From assembly GCA_010015745.1 (NCBI GenBank), contig ML978191.1:221715-285714 (forward strand): a stretch of 64,000 bases of DNA, in the 5' to 3' direction. The translations under genes and the position numbers were made by a program. Below the pieces are notes generated by a model that saw only the letters and a program-made list of their open reading frames with translations, was not told the DNA's origin and searched no databases. The DNA is from Setomelanomma holmii. Lineage: Eukaryota > Ascomycota > Dothideomycetes > Pleosporales > Phaeosphaeriaceae. How positions within the stretch are numbered: position 1 is the first letter of the stretch; each line of letters starts with the position of its first letter. Shown in pieces: positions 47,802 through 58,070 of this stretch.

Positions 47802-49259
47802 ATGTCGATATTCAACTCCGTCCTTGGCTCGCTATCGCCTCCGCCCAAGTTTCGCAGGTCGTTCGAGGATCCACATGCACGCGATCACGAACTACCATTG
47901 TACAACTCCCCGCCCTCTCCACGCATACCGCCCCCGGTAACTTCGTCCATGCTATGGAGTGCACCACGGACGAGTTTATCGCCGCCACCACGCGTTCCCG
48001 ACGATCTTCTGGCTCTACAGCGACGTGCGAGACATCTCGAAGAGCTGCTGCAAGAGCTGCTGGACTCACAAGCAGATGGCTTGATGAGCGAGCTGTCAGG
48101 CAAGGATGCGATACCAGATGACCTGTTGTCAAATGGTAGCACCACACCGACCGTCAGTAGCGTGCGGTCCAGCGACCGTTCTGGCGAGAATGGGGCGAAT
48201 GTGCGCAAGCCCAGGAAGAAGAAGGTGGGACTGAACGCGGCGAGGCTGGGAATCTCGAAACGTGTACGGCAGTTGGCAAGCGTCAGAGCAGAGGAGCTGG
48301 ATTTGCTGGACGAAGATCTGAGAGAGCTGCAGATCACAGTCGAGAAGACGGAAGCGTGGACTCAGAAGCGATCGCGGCTGGAAAAGAAGATCCATGATAT
48401 CGAACGCGAAGACGCTGGTGCAAAGACGCGGACGCTACAAACTCAAGCCTCCGAGCTGGAGCAAGAGATAAGACAGAAAGAGGAGGAACTGTGGGCGCTC
48501 AAGAGACGCCATCGACGTGTCCTTGATGACCTAGCAGACTCGCAGAACTCTGTCGAGGCGGGGTTATCATCTTATCGAACATCGCTTTCATTATTGGACA
48601 AGGAAGTCTCGACCTTCCTCGCGCGCCCGCCGAACATGAACCACGTACCTTTATCGCCCACGCCGTTCCTGACGCTGCCTGTAAAACGACGCACGTTAGA
48701 AATGGCTCGCGAATACTGGCAGGATGAATACACAAGGTTGGCTGAGAAGTGCGAAGAGCTCGATACTGATCGAAGTGCCCTGGACGAAGGTGCAGTGTTG
48801 TGGAACGACGTGATCAAGAAGGTGGCAGACTACGAGACCAGTCTTCAGAGCTTTATGCAACAAACCGGCCGCAGCAGCGCGCCAGATCCCTCGAAACTTC
48901 TTGATCAAATGGATTCCACCATTACTTTGCTACAAGAGAAGCTGGAATATGCTACGTCACGGAGCTGGAACCTGCTTGTGTGCGCCGTTGGTGCGGAGCT
49001 TGAAGCTTTCATACAAGGAAAGGATGTGTTACAAGATGCGCTTGGAGTGAAGGGCAAAGGGAAGGAAAAGTCCACCAAGACACTACTGGACTATAGCAAC
49101 TCTGAAGCAGAGCAGAAAGAAGACATGACGGGGTCCGCCATTAGAATCGTCCGATCACCGCCAAAGCCTCCTCCACCGCAGCCAAAACTATTTGACACCT
49201 ACAACGAAGATCCAGATCCGGAACTCATGATCTCACACCAGGACACTGATACCGATTGA
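47802..49259 (+). CDS. atg28: Autophagy-related protein Atg28-like
   Basis: Atg28 is a fungal coiled-coil protein tied to the Atg17 scaffold and selective autophagy. The single exon gives 485 residues. Features matching the Pezizomycotina family are the LLALQRRARHLEELLQELLDSQADGL segment (about residues 69-95), the basic KPRKKKVGLNAARLG block, SVRAEELDLLDEDL, a coiled coil through about residue 255 (with QKEEELWALKRRH), then FLARPPNMNHVPLSPTPFLTLPVKRRTLEMA and the EYWQDEYTRLAEKCEE block. The tail is acidic and Pro-rich. The name rests on remembered family motifs. The biochemical role is known mainly from yeasts such as Pichia. Confidence 0.83.
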   Translation: MSIFNSVLGSLSPPPKFRRSFEDPHARDHELPLYNSPPSPRIPPPVTSSMLWSAPRTSLSPPPRVPDDLLALQRRARHLEELLQELLDSQADGLMSELSGKDAIPDDLLSNGSTTPTVSSVRSSDRSGENGANVRKPRKKKVGLNAARLGISKRVRQLASVRAEELDLLDEDLRELQITVEKTEAWTQKRSRLEKKIHDIEREDAGAKTRTLQTQASELEQEIRQKEEELWALKRRHRRVLDDLADSQNSVEAGLSSYRTSLSLLDKEVSTFLARPPNMNHVPLSPTPFLTLPVKRRTLEMAREYWQDEYTRLAEKCEELDTDRSALDEGAVLWNDVIKKVADYETSLQSFMQQTGRSSAPDPSKLLDQMDSTITLLQEKLEYATSRSWNLLVCAVGAELEAFIQGKDVLQDALGVKGKGKEKSTKTLLDYSNSEAEQKEDMTGSAIRIVRSPPKPPPPQPKLFDTYNEDPDPELMISHQDTDTD

Positions 49260-49336
49260 GCCAAAAGCATACTCTTTTGCGCATATTAATGTACACATTA
49301 CATTCTTCCTCTGCGGCGCTCGCCGAATGCTCTTCA

Positions 49337-50266
49337 CTACCACGCGCTGTGTCCGCCATCCATCTTCAGATCCGCTCCCGTCATGAATGAACTTGCGTCG
49401 CTGATTAAGAAAACTGCCGCACCCCTATACTCTTGCGGCTTAGATAGCCTCCCCAACATGTTCTGCGTAGGCCAATCGGCCTTGCGGTCCGGATATTTCA
49501 CGAACAGTTCTTCCACCATTGCTGTCACAATGTAGCCTGGCGAAATTGTGTTGACGCGGATGTTGTGCTTGCCCCATTCAGCGGCAAGATTCCGTCCGAG
49601 CTGGATTACACCAGCTTTTGAAGCATTGTACGCAGCGCAGATGAGGCCCTGCGTAAGTGGTCAGCTGGAAGTCTCCACAAGATGGACAAAGGACATACCC
49701 TATTCGCAATACTCCCACTCATACTCGCGATCATAACAATACTCCCCCCATTTCCAAACCTTATCATCTGCTTCGCAACCGCCTGCGCCGTCATGAACAC
49801 GCCCGTCATGTTCACCTCAAACATCCGATTCGCATCTTCCGCGGTGTACTCCAGCGCAGGTGTTTCTTGCTGAATGCCAGCCGCGGCAATCAGGCCATCC
49901 AGTCGCCCCTCCGCATCAGCGATCTCCTGCACTATTTTGTTCAGGTTGATCACGTCGCGCACGTCGATTTGCCGGTATGCTAGGGAGGTTCCGAGATCGG
50001 ATTTTGCGCGCGCGGCGATGGTGTGGAAGTCGGGTGATGGTTCGGGGAGGCGGTCTAGTGCGTAGACTGCAATGGCAATGTTAGTGCATCACCGAGGTCT
50101 TGTCTTGTTTGGAACTAGGTCAGCTAGTGGAGGGGATAAGGCTACCTTTTGCGCCAGCTTCGAGTAGAGCTTCGGCTTGTGTGAGACCGAGACCGCGTGC
50201 TGCGCCTGAAACCAGGACGACTTTGTTGGCGAGACTGAACTCGGGGAGACTGTGTGAAGATGCCAT
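49337..50266 (-). CDS. Short-chain dehydrogenase/reductase, polyol/sorbose-reductase type
   Basis: This is a classical NAD(P)-dependent SDR. Exons 50266-50146, 50066-49699 and 49648-49337 give 266 residues. The cofactor motif is SGAARGLGL (about residues 20-28), NAG is replaced by AAGIQ, the catalytic Ser lies in MIASMSGS and the YNASK Tyr/Lys pair is made after splicing. The C-terminal part (RVNTISPGYIVTAM, FLISDASSFMTGADLKMDGGH) resembles mannitol, arabinitol and sorbose reductases of fungi, but the substrate cannot be read. It converges tail to tail with atg28, only 77 bp apart. Confidence 0.88.
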
Positions 50267-50960
50267 TTTTGAGATCATGGAGAGGATAATCAGGGACTTG
50301 AAAGGGTAACGGCAATTCCAGCTACGAAAGAGGCAATGCGTGGTGACCTCACACAGCAGCTCACACAAGGGAAGGATAAAGTCTCAATTGCCTCGAGACG
50401 GGGACCTCAAGCTATTTTAAACAAGTCAAAATAGCCAACGCCTTCGGGTCATCTGACGGCACTTGAATTGGTCTGGCCACCATTCTCTGTTGCGCTACTT
50501 GGCTCGAAGTGCTCCGCGCCGTCGCGGGCGAACATTGTTTGCGGGGAAGGAATCGCCGGAGAATTGCCCAGTTAGGCATACCGGTGGAAGTCCGCGGGGA
50601 TGCGTGGAAACACGAGTGGCATACGTTGCGATCACGGCGCCGTAGGAGCTCGAGACGAGGTAGATTGCTCGTTGAGTGGGTTTTCTGGGTAGATACGGTC
50701 TTGGGTCGATGGACTTATGGGTGTTCTTGGGTAATTGTAAAAGCCAAGGTGGATGACACGCATGTGGGCATAACTTGTCTTCACAATATTGCGTTTGCGA
50801 GCTTAGTTGATAGGCTTGTATTGATAAAAAGGAATATATTATGGGTGTTGTACGAAAAGCCAATTGCTAAGATAGATGCAAAACTTTCCTCCTGTCGCTT
50901 CCACAAACCCTGGTATCGCGGATCCACTGGGCGTTGCAATACACAGCCCACCCTTTCTTC
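50267..50960. other. Spacer between two tandem SDR genes
   Basis: It contains the promoter of the left SDR and the 3' side of the right one. Overlapping frames of up to 197 codons run into the right gene on the opposite strand and are shadows. Confidence 0.5.
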
Positions 50961-51971
50961 TCAGTACTTCTTGCCTTTCTCACAAATCGTCTCAAAAACC
51001 TCCTTGGTATGCTGCAGCACCTTATCCTCCCCACCCTCCCCACGCAATTTTTTGGCCTTGGCCGTATCAGCCAGAATATCTCCGTTCCAATTGAGAGAAT
51101 AGCTTCCACTTCCTTTCACCCCATCACCTCCTATCGCGACCTCCTCGACACCTCCACTCGACTTTGGAGCGAAGGTGGGACTGGTTGCTGCGTATAGATG
51201 CCTCTCGCCGCTCTCCGCTGGCTTCACCTCCATGGCTTTGGTGAGAGCCCACATAATCGGTTTGGCGAGCAGCTTAAAGGGACCGAATGCGTCTCTTCCT
51301 GCACCCGAATCGACGACTGCCGGGAAGGCATGGATATAAGAGGTGCCAGGATTTTGAAATGCAAGTCGCGAGAAGGCTAGGTTTGTCATGGAGCTTGCGT
51401 GGACCATGCAATTCTTGAGCGAGAATGTCGTTTTGAGCGAGGGGTCTGAGAAATCGGGTGTGAGTCTGAGACCAGGCTGTGGATCGAGAACTGCGACTAC
51501 ACGAGAAAGTGTCTTCGCGGTCGCAGCAGCGGTAAGAAGGGGTTGGAGTTGATCGACGAAGCGCATGCGGGTGTAATAGTGGAGTGCGAACTTTCTATCG
51601 AGTCCTTCAGAAGTTTCGTTCCTGCCTGTCATCACGAAGTAGCCACAGGTCATGAAGAGGAGGTTGACCTGCTTCTCCTTGCTCTTGATCTCTTTGCATG
51701 CTTCGTCGACATTCTTCAGCAAGGACACGTCCTTCTGGATGAAGGAGACCTCGGACGAGGGATTGATGGTCTTGAGCTCCGAGATGATTTTAGTGGCTTC
51801 GGTTTGATTGCGACCGATGAGATAGACGTGCGGCGAAATGGTGTTGCGGACAAGTTCGCGTGCTGTGTAGAGTCCTATGCCGCTTGTGCCTCCAACGAAG
51901 ACTGCAACTAGGCCCGAAGGTAGTGACTTTAAGGCTGCATTACTAGCACGAACATTTTCGAGGGCGACCAT
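50961..51971 (-). CDS. SDR-family oxidoreductase (atypical, fungal)
   Basis: The single exon gives 336 residues. The N-terminal Rossmann motif is FVGGTSGIGLYTARELV (about residues 26-43), followed by YLIGRNQTEA and a DVSLLKNVDEAC segment. Instead of the usual Ser-Tyr-x-x-x-Lys triad it shows HYYTRMRF in the helix position and a divergent VVAVLDPQPG strand, as in many fungal proteins annotated as SDR of unknown substrate. No membrane segment is visible. It is unrelated at sequence level to the SDR next door beyond the fold. Similar genes occur in both primary and secondary metabolism, and nothing nearby settles which. Confidence 0.82.
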   Translation of the reverse strand: MVALENVRASNAALKSLPSGLVAVFVGGTSGIGLYTARELVRNTISPHVYLIGRNQTEATKIISELKTINPSSEVSFIQKDVSLLKNVDEACKEIKSKEKQVNLLFMTCGYFVMTGRNETSEGLDRKFALHYYTRMRFVDQLQPLLTAAATAKTLSRVVAVLDPQPGLRLTPDFSDPSLKTTFSLKNCMVHASSMTNLAFSRLAFQNPGTSYIHAFPAVVDSGAGRDAFGPFKLLAKPIMWALTKAMEVKPAESGERHLYAATSPTFAPKSSGGVEEVAIGGDGVKGSGSYSLNWNGDILADTAKAKKLRGEGGEDKVLQHTKEVFETICEKGKKY

Positions 51972-52561
51972 GGTGAATGCTGATATGTTGAGAAATATGA
52001 TTTGAAATGTGAACAGTGGCTCACTTGGTCAATGTCCGATGCGATTTTATGATCTGGTGGTGGTCCGATGACTGATGCTTTATATCCTCAATTGGCTCCG
52101 AAGCTCGTCCGTATGTGCTTCCGTCAACCAGGGACCTTAACGCCGTTCTCTCAGCTTCAGGGACGAGGGGAACACCACATACAGGGCTGAAATCGTAAGA
52201 TGCAGTGAGCCGGACGAAGGAGCAAGGAGAGGAGGTGGAGTTCCACTGGCTGCGGCTTTACAAGAATCCGGTGGTCAGCGTCGACAACTTGGACAACGGG
52301 ATTGCTCTCTTGATGATGTGTGATACGGCTGAGCTATCGCCCTGTTTTTCTACAAGCTCTCGATCAGAGTTGTCAAGAGACCTGTGCAGTCGTTCACAGG
52401 AAATAAGCTGTCATTCCCAGAAGAGCTCAAACCTCCGCACTCTCCGGGAAAGCGCTAGTCTCCACCCTGGGCTTCAACTTCCCTTCACCCCACACATCGA
52501 ACACCGATGATGACTGAAGTTGCGATCCCTTTCGACTGCAGCTGCGTAGAGATCCTCCACC
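51972..52561. other. Divergent upstream region, SDR and Yae1
   Basis: 590 bp between start codons, with nothing coding supported. The stretch 52400-52560 is C/T-rich, as expected of the Yae1 leader. Confidence 0.45.
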
Positions 52562-53215
52562 ATGAACACGTTTGGTGAGGTATCTCCTCCCTTAGGACCT
52601 ACACAGCTCGCTGCTGGGCATGCTCCTCCGACCCCTCCTCACGAAGATCCGCTCGATGATGTGTATGGCTCCCCGCCAGGTTCGCCAACCTGGGCCACGA
52701 ATGACGCTACAAATCTGAATGGACACCACCAAAGGTCGCACGAGATCTTGTCTGACTTACCTTTTCGACAGCGCGCGCTCGATACAGACGCGTATCGCGA
52801 AGGCCTGGCGAACAGCAAAGGTCAATATGTGCAGGAAGGCTTCGACGAGGGTTACTCGCTGGGCGCAAATCTCGGACTGCGCATCGGCTACATACTCGGC
52901 GTGCTACAGGGCTTTGTCGCGGCCTGGAACGGACACGACGAAGTGCTTTACCAACAAACGAAGAAAGTACGTGAAACAGCAAAACGGGAGCTAGCAATTG
53001 AGGAGCTGCTCGGGCAACAATGGGTGAACGAGGAAGGCGTCTGGAAGTGGGAAGTCCATGGAGAAGACGAGGACGCCACTTTCAGGGAAGTTGCCGAGCA
53101 GCATCCTCTGGTGCAGAAGTGGACAGGAACTGTACAGACAATGGCAATGAGTTGGGATGTGGATCTCAACGCTGTGGACAAGATCCATGATTCCAACAAA
53201 CAAGAGCAGGCTTGA
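52562..53215 (+). CDS. yae1: Yae1, adaptor for Fe-S cluster insertion into Rli1/ABCE1
   Basis: With Lto1, Yae1 brings the ribosome recycling factor Rli1 to the cytosolic iron-sulfur assembly machinery. The single exon gives 217 residues. The start region has the acidic DDVYGSPPGSPT motif, and the core is the deca-GX3 repeat: YREGLANSKGQYVQEGFDEG followed by YSLGANLGLRIGYILGVLQG (about residues 78-120), with glycine every fourth residue. The C-terminal half is acidic and Trp-containing, as in other fungal Yae1 proteins. The ATG at 52562 is in ACCATGA context. Confidence 0.9.
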   Translation: MNTFGEVSPPLGPTQLAAGHAPPTPPHEDPLDDVYGSPPGSPTWATNDATNLNGHHQRSHEILSDLPFRQRALDTDAYREGLANSKGQYVQEGFDEGYSLGANLGLRIGYILGVLQGFVAAWNGHDEVLYQQTKKVRETAKRELAIEELLGQQWVNEEGVWKWEVHGEDEDATFREVAEQHPLVQKWTGTVQTMAMSWDVDLNAVDKIHDSNKQEQA

Positions 53216-53732
53216 AGCTCTTTATAAGGAGTGGATGTTCAATACGCGCTCCAAGGCCCCTCGATGAAATCGTGGCTGAGTTCAAGGCCTGTCTGACGAG
53301 TTTCCTTGGTCATCAGAAGCCATGCATCAGGCAAATGGTCACGACATCGTGGCTTTCGGGGACAGTCTCGCGGGGAAGCAACTGCATCGAAGAGAGCTTT
53401 GAAGCAGGTGGTCTGCAAGTCAGGTGGAAAGATGCGCGATGCAGTGCAGTTTTGGAGTACCCTCTAGAATCAGCAGCGGAAGCTTGAGGGTCTGCAAAAT
53501 CCAGCATGTCGCTGCTTGGGAGGATTTGACGCGATAATTAGTTGGAGCGGAACGGAGGAATGAGATGAAAGTCGGAGCGGCGCACGGTTGCAGTCGGGCA
53601 ATTCGCGGTCGTGGCGGCGCTCAAAATGCCGTCATGACTTAAGTCCGACTGTGCACGAAAGATAAACTGAAGCAATATCGTCATGTCATACTCCACACTT
53701 TTCGTGCTGCTTCTCTGTCACATGGGCCAGCG
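53216..53732. other. Intergenic region, Yae1 to kinase gene
   Basis: Frames of 91 and 64 codons on opposite strands overlap at 53212-53507; neither is convincing. The last 150 bp should be the kinase promoter. Confidence 0.5.
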
Positions 53733-55742
53733 ATGATACATGGCCTGTTCGCTCTTCGACGAGCGCCAGTGCATAATGCGACTTCACAACTGCTGAGACG
53801 GACCTTCGCGCCTGCTCGACATAACCCGACACCGTTCGTCCGCCGTCTTCAGTCTCAAGCATGGGAGCCTCTTCGCCCACCGAATCCTGCACATCTACCT
53901 AAGCCGAGACCTCGAAAGATCAAGCCACCGTTTACTCGCCGAAAATGGGTGCGCCGCCTCGCCATCGTGTCCGCGCTGCTAGGCACCGGGTACCTCTTCG
54001 ATAAGCAGTTCTACGCTTCGTCGATCACGCGCAGTCTGAGGACATTCTACACTGGTCTCCTGATTGGTCTAGACTACAAGATCAACTTTCGCGCACACCC
54101 GCCACTTGCGGACAGTATTGAGGATTTGCATGCGCGCAATGCAAAGAGGATTTTTGACCTTCTGAGGCACAATGGCGGACTATACCTGAAGATCGGGCAG
54201 GCGATTGCAATGCAAAGCGCCATCTTACCACCCGAGTTCCAAAAAATGTTCCAGAAGATGTTCGACGATGCGCCGCAGAACGAGTGGCGCGAGGTGGAAC
54301 AGGTCGTTCGCGAAGACTTTGGCAAGAGCGTTGAAGAGGTTTTTGGTGTAAGCTTCACACAAGAAGAGGGCAAGGGCATGATGGAGAAGACCGCGAGAGC
54401 TAGCGCAAGCGTTGCACAAGTCCACTGGGCGCGACTTGCAGATGGGCGAGAGGTTGCGATCAAGATTCAGAAGAAAGAGATCGCGCAGCAAGTCGGCTGG
54501 GACTTGTGGGCCTTCAAGGTCGTTGCGAAAGCATACACGTGGTGGTTTGAGATACCTGTGTATACTCTCGTGCCCTATATCTCGGAACGTCTGATGCTCG
54601 AAACCGATTTCGAAAACGAGGCGAATAATGCGGAGGAGATGCGCCATCTTGTCCACAACGAGCCACGCTTGGCCGGCAGAGTATATATCCCATCGGTATA
54701 TCGTGAGCTCTCGAGCAAGCGCGTCATGACTGCCGAGTGGATCGAAGGCGTCCGTCTTTGGGACAAGGAGGGCATCACCAACCGCTGGCAAGGTGGCTGG
54801 CGAAGAGGAAGCCCAGGAGCAGGAGGCACACAGCTGCCACCGATTCCCAAGACCAACACCAAGCTAGACACGAGCTTCCCGCCCGATGCACCCAAGCACG
54901 CTGCTTTCAAGCCCGATCGAAAAGATTGGAAAGGGAAGGATCACAAAGGCGGCCTTGGCGTGTCTCTGAAGACCACAATGAACACCATAGTCGACCTGTT
55001 TTCAGCGCAAATGTTTCTTTGGGGTGCTGTACATTGCGATCCGCATCCTGGAAACATCTTCATTCGACGTCTTCCCAATGGCCAGCCCGAAGTTGTTCTC
55101 ATCGATCATGGTCTTTACATTCGGATGAGCCCTAACTTCCGACATCAATACTCGCTCTTCTGGAAGTCGTTACTGGCCTTCGACAACGAAACGATCCAGG
55201 ATATTGCCACGAGCTGGGGCGTTGGCCACGCCGACATCTTCGCGTCTGCAACGCTCATGCGACCGTATCAGGGCGGGGACAACAGCGTCATGCAAGAGCT
55301 CAAGAAAGGCGCTCAGGGGAAAGACGCCGCCGAGCGCGCGTTCGCGATGCAAGCGAAGGGTCGTGACGCCATCAAGCTCATGCTTGCAGACGACAAGAAG
55401 TGGCCCCAAGAGCTGATTTTCATCGGTCGCAACCTTCGCATCGTGCAAGGCAACAACCAGTTCCTCGGTTCCCCGGTCAATCGAATCAAGATCACAGGCC
55501 TGTGGGCATCAAGAGCGCTTGTCGAGAGTAAGGACTTGAAGTACAGTGAGAGGTGGGCGAATTGGCTCAAGCATCTAAGATTCCGGTGTGTCTTGGTGCT
55601 GACAGATGTCGCGTTCTACTGGAGCAGAATCAAGCAACTGACTGGATTTGGCTTGGGTATGGAAGACGATATTGAAGAGAGGATGAGAGTCATGGCAAAG
55701 GACTTTGGCGTGGAGTTGAATCACGGTGTTTTCGAGGGGTGA
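53733..55742 (+). CDS. ADCK1/Cqd2 (Mcp2)-type mitochondrial UbiB-family kinase
   Basis: UbiB/ADCK proteins are atypical kinases of mitochondria. The ADCK1/Mcp2 (Cqd2) branch sits in the inner membrane facing the intermembrane space and affects lipid and coenzyme Q distribution. The single exon gives 669 residues. A basic presequence (to about residue 50) precedes a short membrane segment (about 75-92). The family motifs are clear: KIGQ (about 153), the Ala-rich loop ARASASVAQVH replacing the glycine loop, VAIKIQ with the ATP lysine, ETDFENEANNAEEM, catalytic VHCDPHPGNIF and LIDHGLY as the metal motif. A Gly/Pro-rich insertion (about 355-410) separates the lobes. The match to ADCK1 is better than to Coq8 because of the RTFYTGLLIGLDYK region. 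Confidence 0.9.
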   Translation: MIHGLFALRRAPVHNATSQLLRRTFAPARHNPTPFVRRLQSQAWEPLRPPNPAHLPKPRPRKIKPPFTRRKWVRRLAIVSALLGTGYLFDKQFYASSITRSLRTFYTGLLIGLDYKINFRAHPPLADSIEDLHARNAKRIFDLLRHNGGLYLKIGQAIAMQSAILPPEFQKMFQKMFDDAPQNEWREVEQVVREDFGKSVEEVFGVSFTQEEGKGMMEKTARASASVAQVHWARLADGREVAIKIQKKEIAQQVGWDLWAFKVVAKAYTWWFEIPVYTLVPYISERLMLETDFENEANNAEEMRHLVHNEPRLAGRVYIPSVYRELSSKRVMTAEWIEGVRLWDKEGITNRWQGGWRRGSPGAGGTQLPPIPKTNTKLDTSFPPDAPKHAAFKPDRKDWKGKDHKGGLGVSLKTTMNTIVDLFSAQMFLWGAVHCDPHPGNIFIRRLPNGQPEVVLIDHGLYIRMSPNFRHQYSLFWKSLLAFDNETIQDIATSWGVGHADIFASATLMRPYQGGDNSVMQELKKGAQGKDAAERAFAMQAKGRDAIKLMLADDKKWPQELIFIGRNLRIVQGNNQFLGSPVNRIKITGLWASRALVESKDLKYSERWANWLKHLRFRCVLVLTDVAFYWSRIKQLTGFGLGMEDDIEERMRVMAKDFGVELNHGVFEG

Positions 55743-55872
55743 GATGGCGCGTGTATATAGCAGATACCACATGAATTCTCTGTACACGTTCATCTTTTAT
55801 GTGGTCAAGTTTGAGCGACTTTACCACTGAATGGCACTTTGCCTCAATTACATTCCTCTCTATTCCAAGCCT

Positions 55873-57071
55873 TCAGATCTTAGCACGTGTCTTGCTCTTC
55901 GCCTCCAGCTCCTTCCTCTTCTCCTCGAACCTCTTCTTAGGCGCATCTTCCACAAACCGCTCAGCAAGCGCATCCACGGCATTAACCACCGCAATCAACC
56001 TCGCATCTCGAATCGGCGCATTTTGTAACCTCTTCATTTCAATCATACTCTTGCCATCATTCGTCTTCAACTGCTCTTCCAAAAACGAAACCACCTTGGT
56101 CTGAAACTCATCGCCCGCAGCATCCCACACGTAGTTGTACATGCCCGCATCCAGCAACTCCTGCGGCGACAACTTGCGGCCAAACATGAGGAAGTCGTTC
56201 GCACGATGGATGCCCATGTGCTGTGCGAATGATAAGGCGGACCCGTTTTCAGGTACCAAACCGAGCGCCTAAAAGTTGGTGTACCAAGTCAGCACATGTC
56301 TCACATGCAATTCGCACATCGGAGTTTGCTCACGCTGAAAGGACATTGCAGCCACGCGCTCGAACTCGCGAGCACAATGTCCGCGATGCCTGCAGAGGTG
56401 GAGGTACGAAGTCAGTGTATGTCTCACATGCACTTCGTACATTTGCAACTTACCAGGGAACCACGCTGCGCCGCCGCCGACTGCGGGCCCGTTGAGCGCG
56501 AGGATGAGGACTTTTTTGTGGTCGATCATGGAGCGGAGAAGTTCAGTCGCTATCACCAGACATCAGCACCATACATCAACCCAGCCAATTCAAAAGTCAC
56601 AGATAATGAATTAACTAGAAGGGGACTTGTGGCTGAACTCACCATATCCGAACCTCCCCAGAAAACTCAACTTCTTCTCCGCCAGATTGCGGAATTCCTC
56701 CGGCTTCGCATTATTATCAGCCGCCGCTTCACAACTCAACACATCAGCCCGCATTCTTTGGCAAGAAAACATACCCCACTGATCCCGGCAACACCTTTGA
56801 CGTCCGCACCGGCGGAGAAGAACCGCCCTTCACCCGTGAGCACGGTGAAGATGGTGTCTGGGTGCGTGTTGAGGTAGCGCAAGGCGGCGATGGTGTCGGG
56901 GATGAGGTTGCCGCCAAAGGAGTTGAGGGCTTTGGGGCGGTTGAACTATTGAGCATTAGATGAGAAACATGTGGAGAAGACAATAGCTGTAGAGATGCTT
57001 TGCGGGCATACTTTTATGATTCCTATTTGCCCTTTGATTTCGAATTTGATGTCAGAGTATTGGGTCGACAT
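55873..57071 (-). CDS. Enoyl-CoA delta isomerase (ECI/Dci-like crotonase), six exons
   Basis: This crotonase-fold protein resembles fungal peroxisomal delta3-delta2-enoyl-CoA isomerases, which shift double bonds during beta-oxidation of unsaturated fatty acids. Exons 57071-57012, 56945-56795, 56726-56643, 56549-56454, 56389-56334 and 56268-55873 give 280 residues. Crotonase marks are FNRPKALNSF, FFSAGADVK (oxyanion loop), ALNGPAVGGGAAWFPG (second oxyanion glycine), then LQCPFSALGLVPENGSALSF with the glutamate in the isomerase position. The chain ends in AKI, a non-canonical PTS1-like tripeptide. Intron 2 (68 bp, GTGTTG donor) is the least certain join. Introns 4 and 5 are near copies of each other, described as a repeat below. 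Confidence 0.88.
56281..56319 (-). repeat. Introner-like repeat, copy in isomerase intron 5
   Basis: On the plus strand these 39 bases match 56404-56442 at 33 positions. The longest identical run is ATGTCTCACATGCA. The copy covers most of the 65 bp intron, including its branch point (CTGAC on the gene strand). It contains CATGT-CTC-ACATG, a small inverted repeat. The flanking exons are not repeated. Confidence 0.75.
56404..56442 (-). repeat. Introner-like repeat, copy in isomerase intron 4
   Basis: This is the second copy, inside the 64 bp intron 4. Here the ends form a perfect 9-bp inverted repeat: GTACGAAGT at 56404-56412 and ACTTCGTAC at 56432-56440. The intron RNA could therefore fold into a hairpin. 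The other copy has lost part of this pairing (6 of 9). Confidence 0.75.
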
Positions 57072-58070
57072 GATGAATGCGCGTAGGTGGTCGTGAATAG
57101 ATCCTAATGTATATTGCAATTTGATACGATCATATATATTGTGTATCTCAATGAAGGTGGGCTCGGTAGCTTGTTACTTTGTCGATGTTTGAGCTGTAGT
57201 AGTTCGCGCTGGATAGTAAGCTCCCCGCAAAATGACCTGAGCCTCGGCTCGGCGTTTCCTGGGGGAAAGCGGAGATTGGTTCGAGTCAGCTGGAGCGGAA
57301 GTGCGTGAGCAAATCGACTCGAGATGCTGAATCGTGATGCTGAATCGTGGAAGTAAGTTCACAGAGTGCAATAAAGGACGCGTTCGTCGATTCTTGAAAT
57401 GGTCGTTTCTTGGGGTTGTCTTATTCGCGACTGGAGAAACGTGCCTCAGCTCAGCGCGTCTCTACCTTTCAAGGATCGATGGAACTCCCATGCTGACCCT
57501 AAGGCGATCTGAACAACGCCACTGGCAAACTTGCATAACGGAACGTGTAAAAGCTATGAAGTGTTTTTAATTTAATCTTAAATTGTACAATCGCTCACAT
57601 TTCTCAATTTCTTCGTGTCGATAGCGCTGCAAAGTTCACACGTGCAATTGCTGACCTATGACCTCCATGTGTCACGCCCAGCGTACAAGCACATGCCAAT
57701 ATCAATTGAGATGTCGACATCGGAGTCGAAAGAGGGCGTAATTTAACGACAATAGACACTAAGAAAGGGGTATGCGCATCCTAAACATGCAATGCCAGTA
57801 AAAGCGAACAGATAACAAACAGAACAGGTGCCAAGAGGTCGTGGTCAAATGATGGTGGTGGTCAAAGTATGTCCAGGCAGTAGGGCGAGAAGGTGCTTCG
57901 CTAAGTCCAGTAGTCCACCCAAAAGGGATGAATGGTATGCAGTATAAGAGATGAGTACTTTCTCATCGAAAGCATCGACGCGAGCGCTTATTGTCGACTC
58001 ATGGTGTTGGTTTTCCCACGTCAGAGTTCCAGATGTTGGTAGGCTGGTTTGTATACACCTGTCATCAGTC
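57072..58070. other. 1 kb interval between isomerase and septin genes
   Basis: The left part is the isomerase promoter. A minus-strand frame ending at 57845 lies just beyond the septin stop and could belong to a longer septin isoform. Nothing else is supported; the sequence around 57560-57790 is AT-rich. Confidence 0.45.

Noticed and set aside
57240..57300. GGTTCGAGTC resembling a tRNA T-loop
   Set aside because: The flanking bases do not form a T-stem and no acceptor, D or anticodon arms fit around it.
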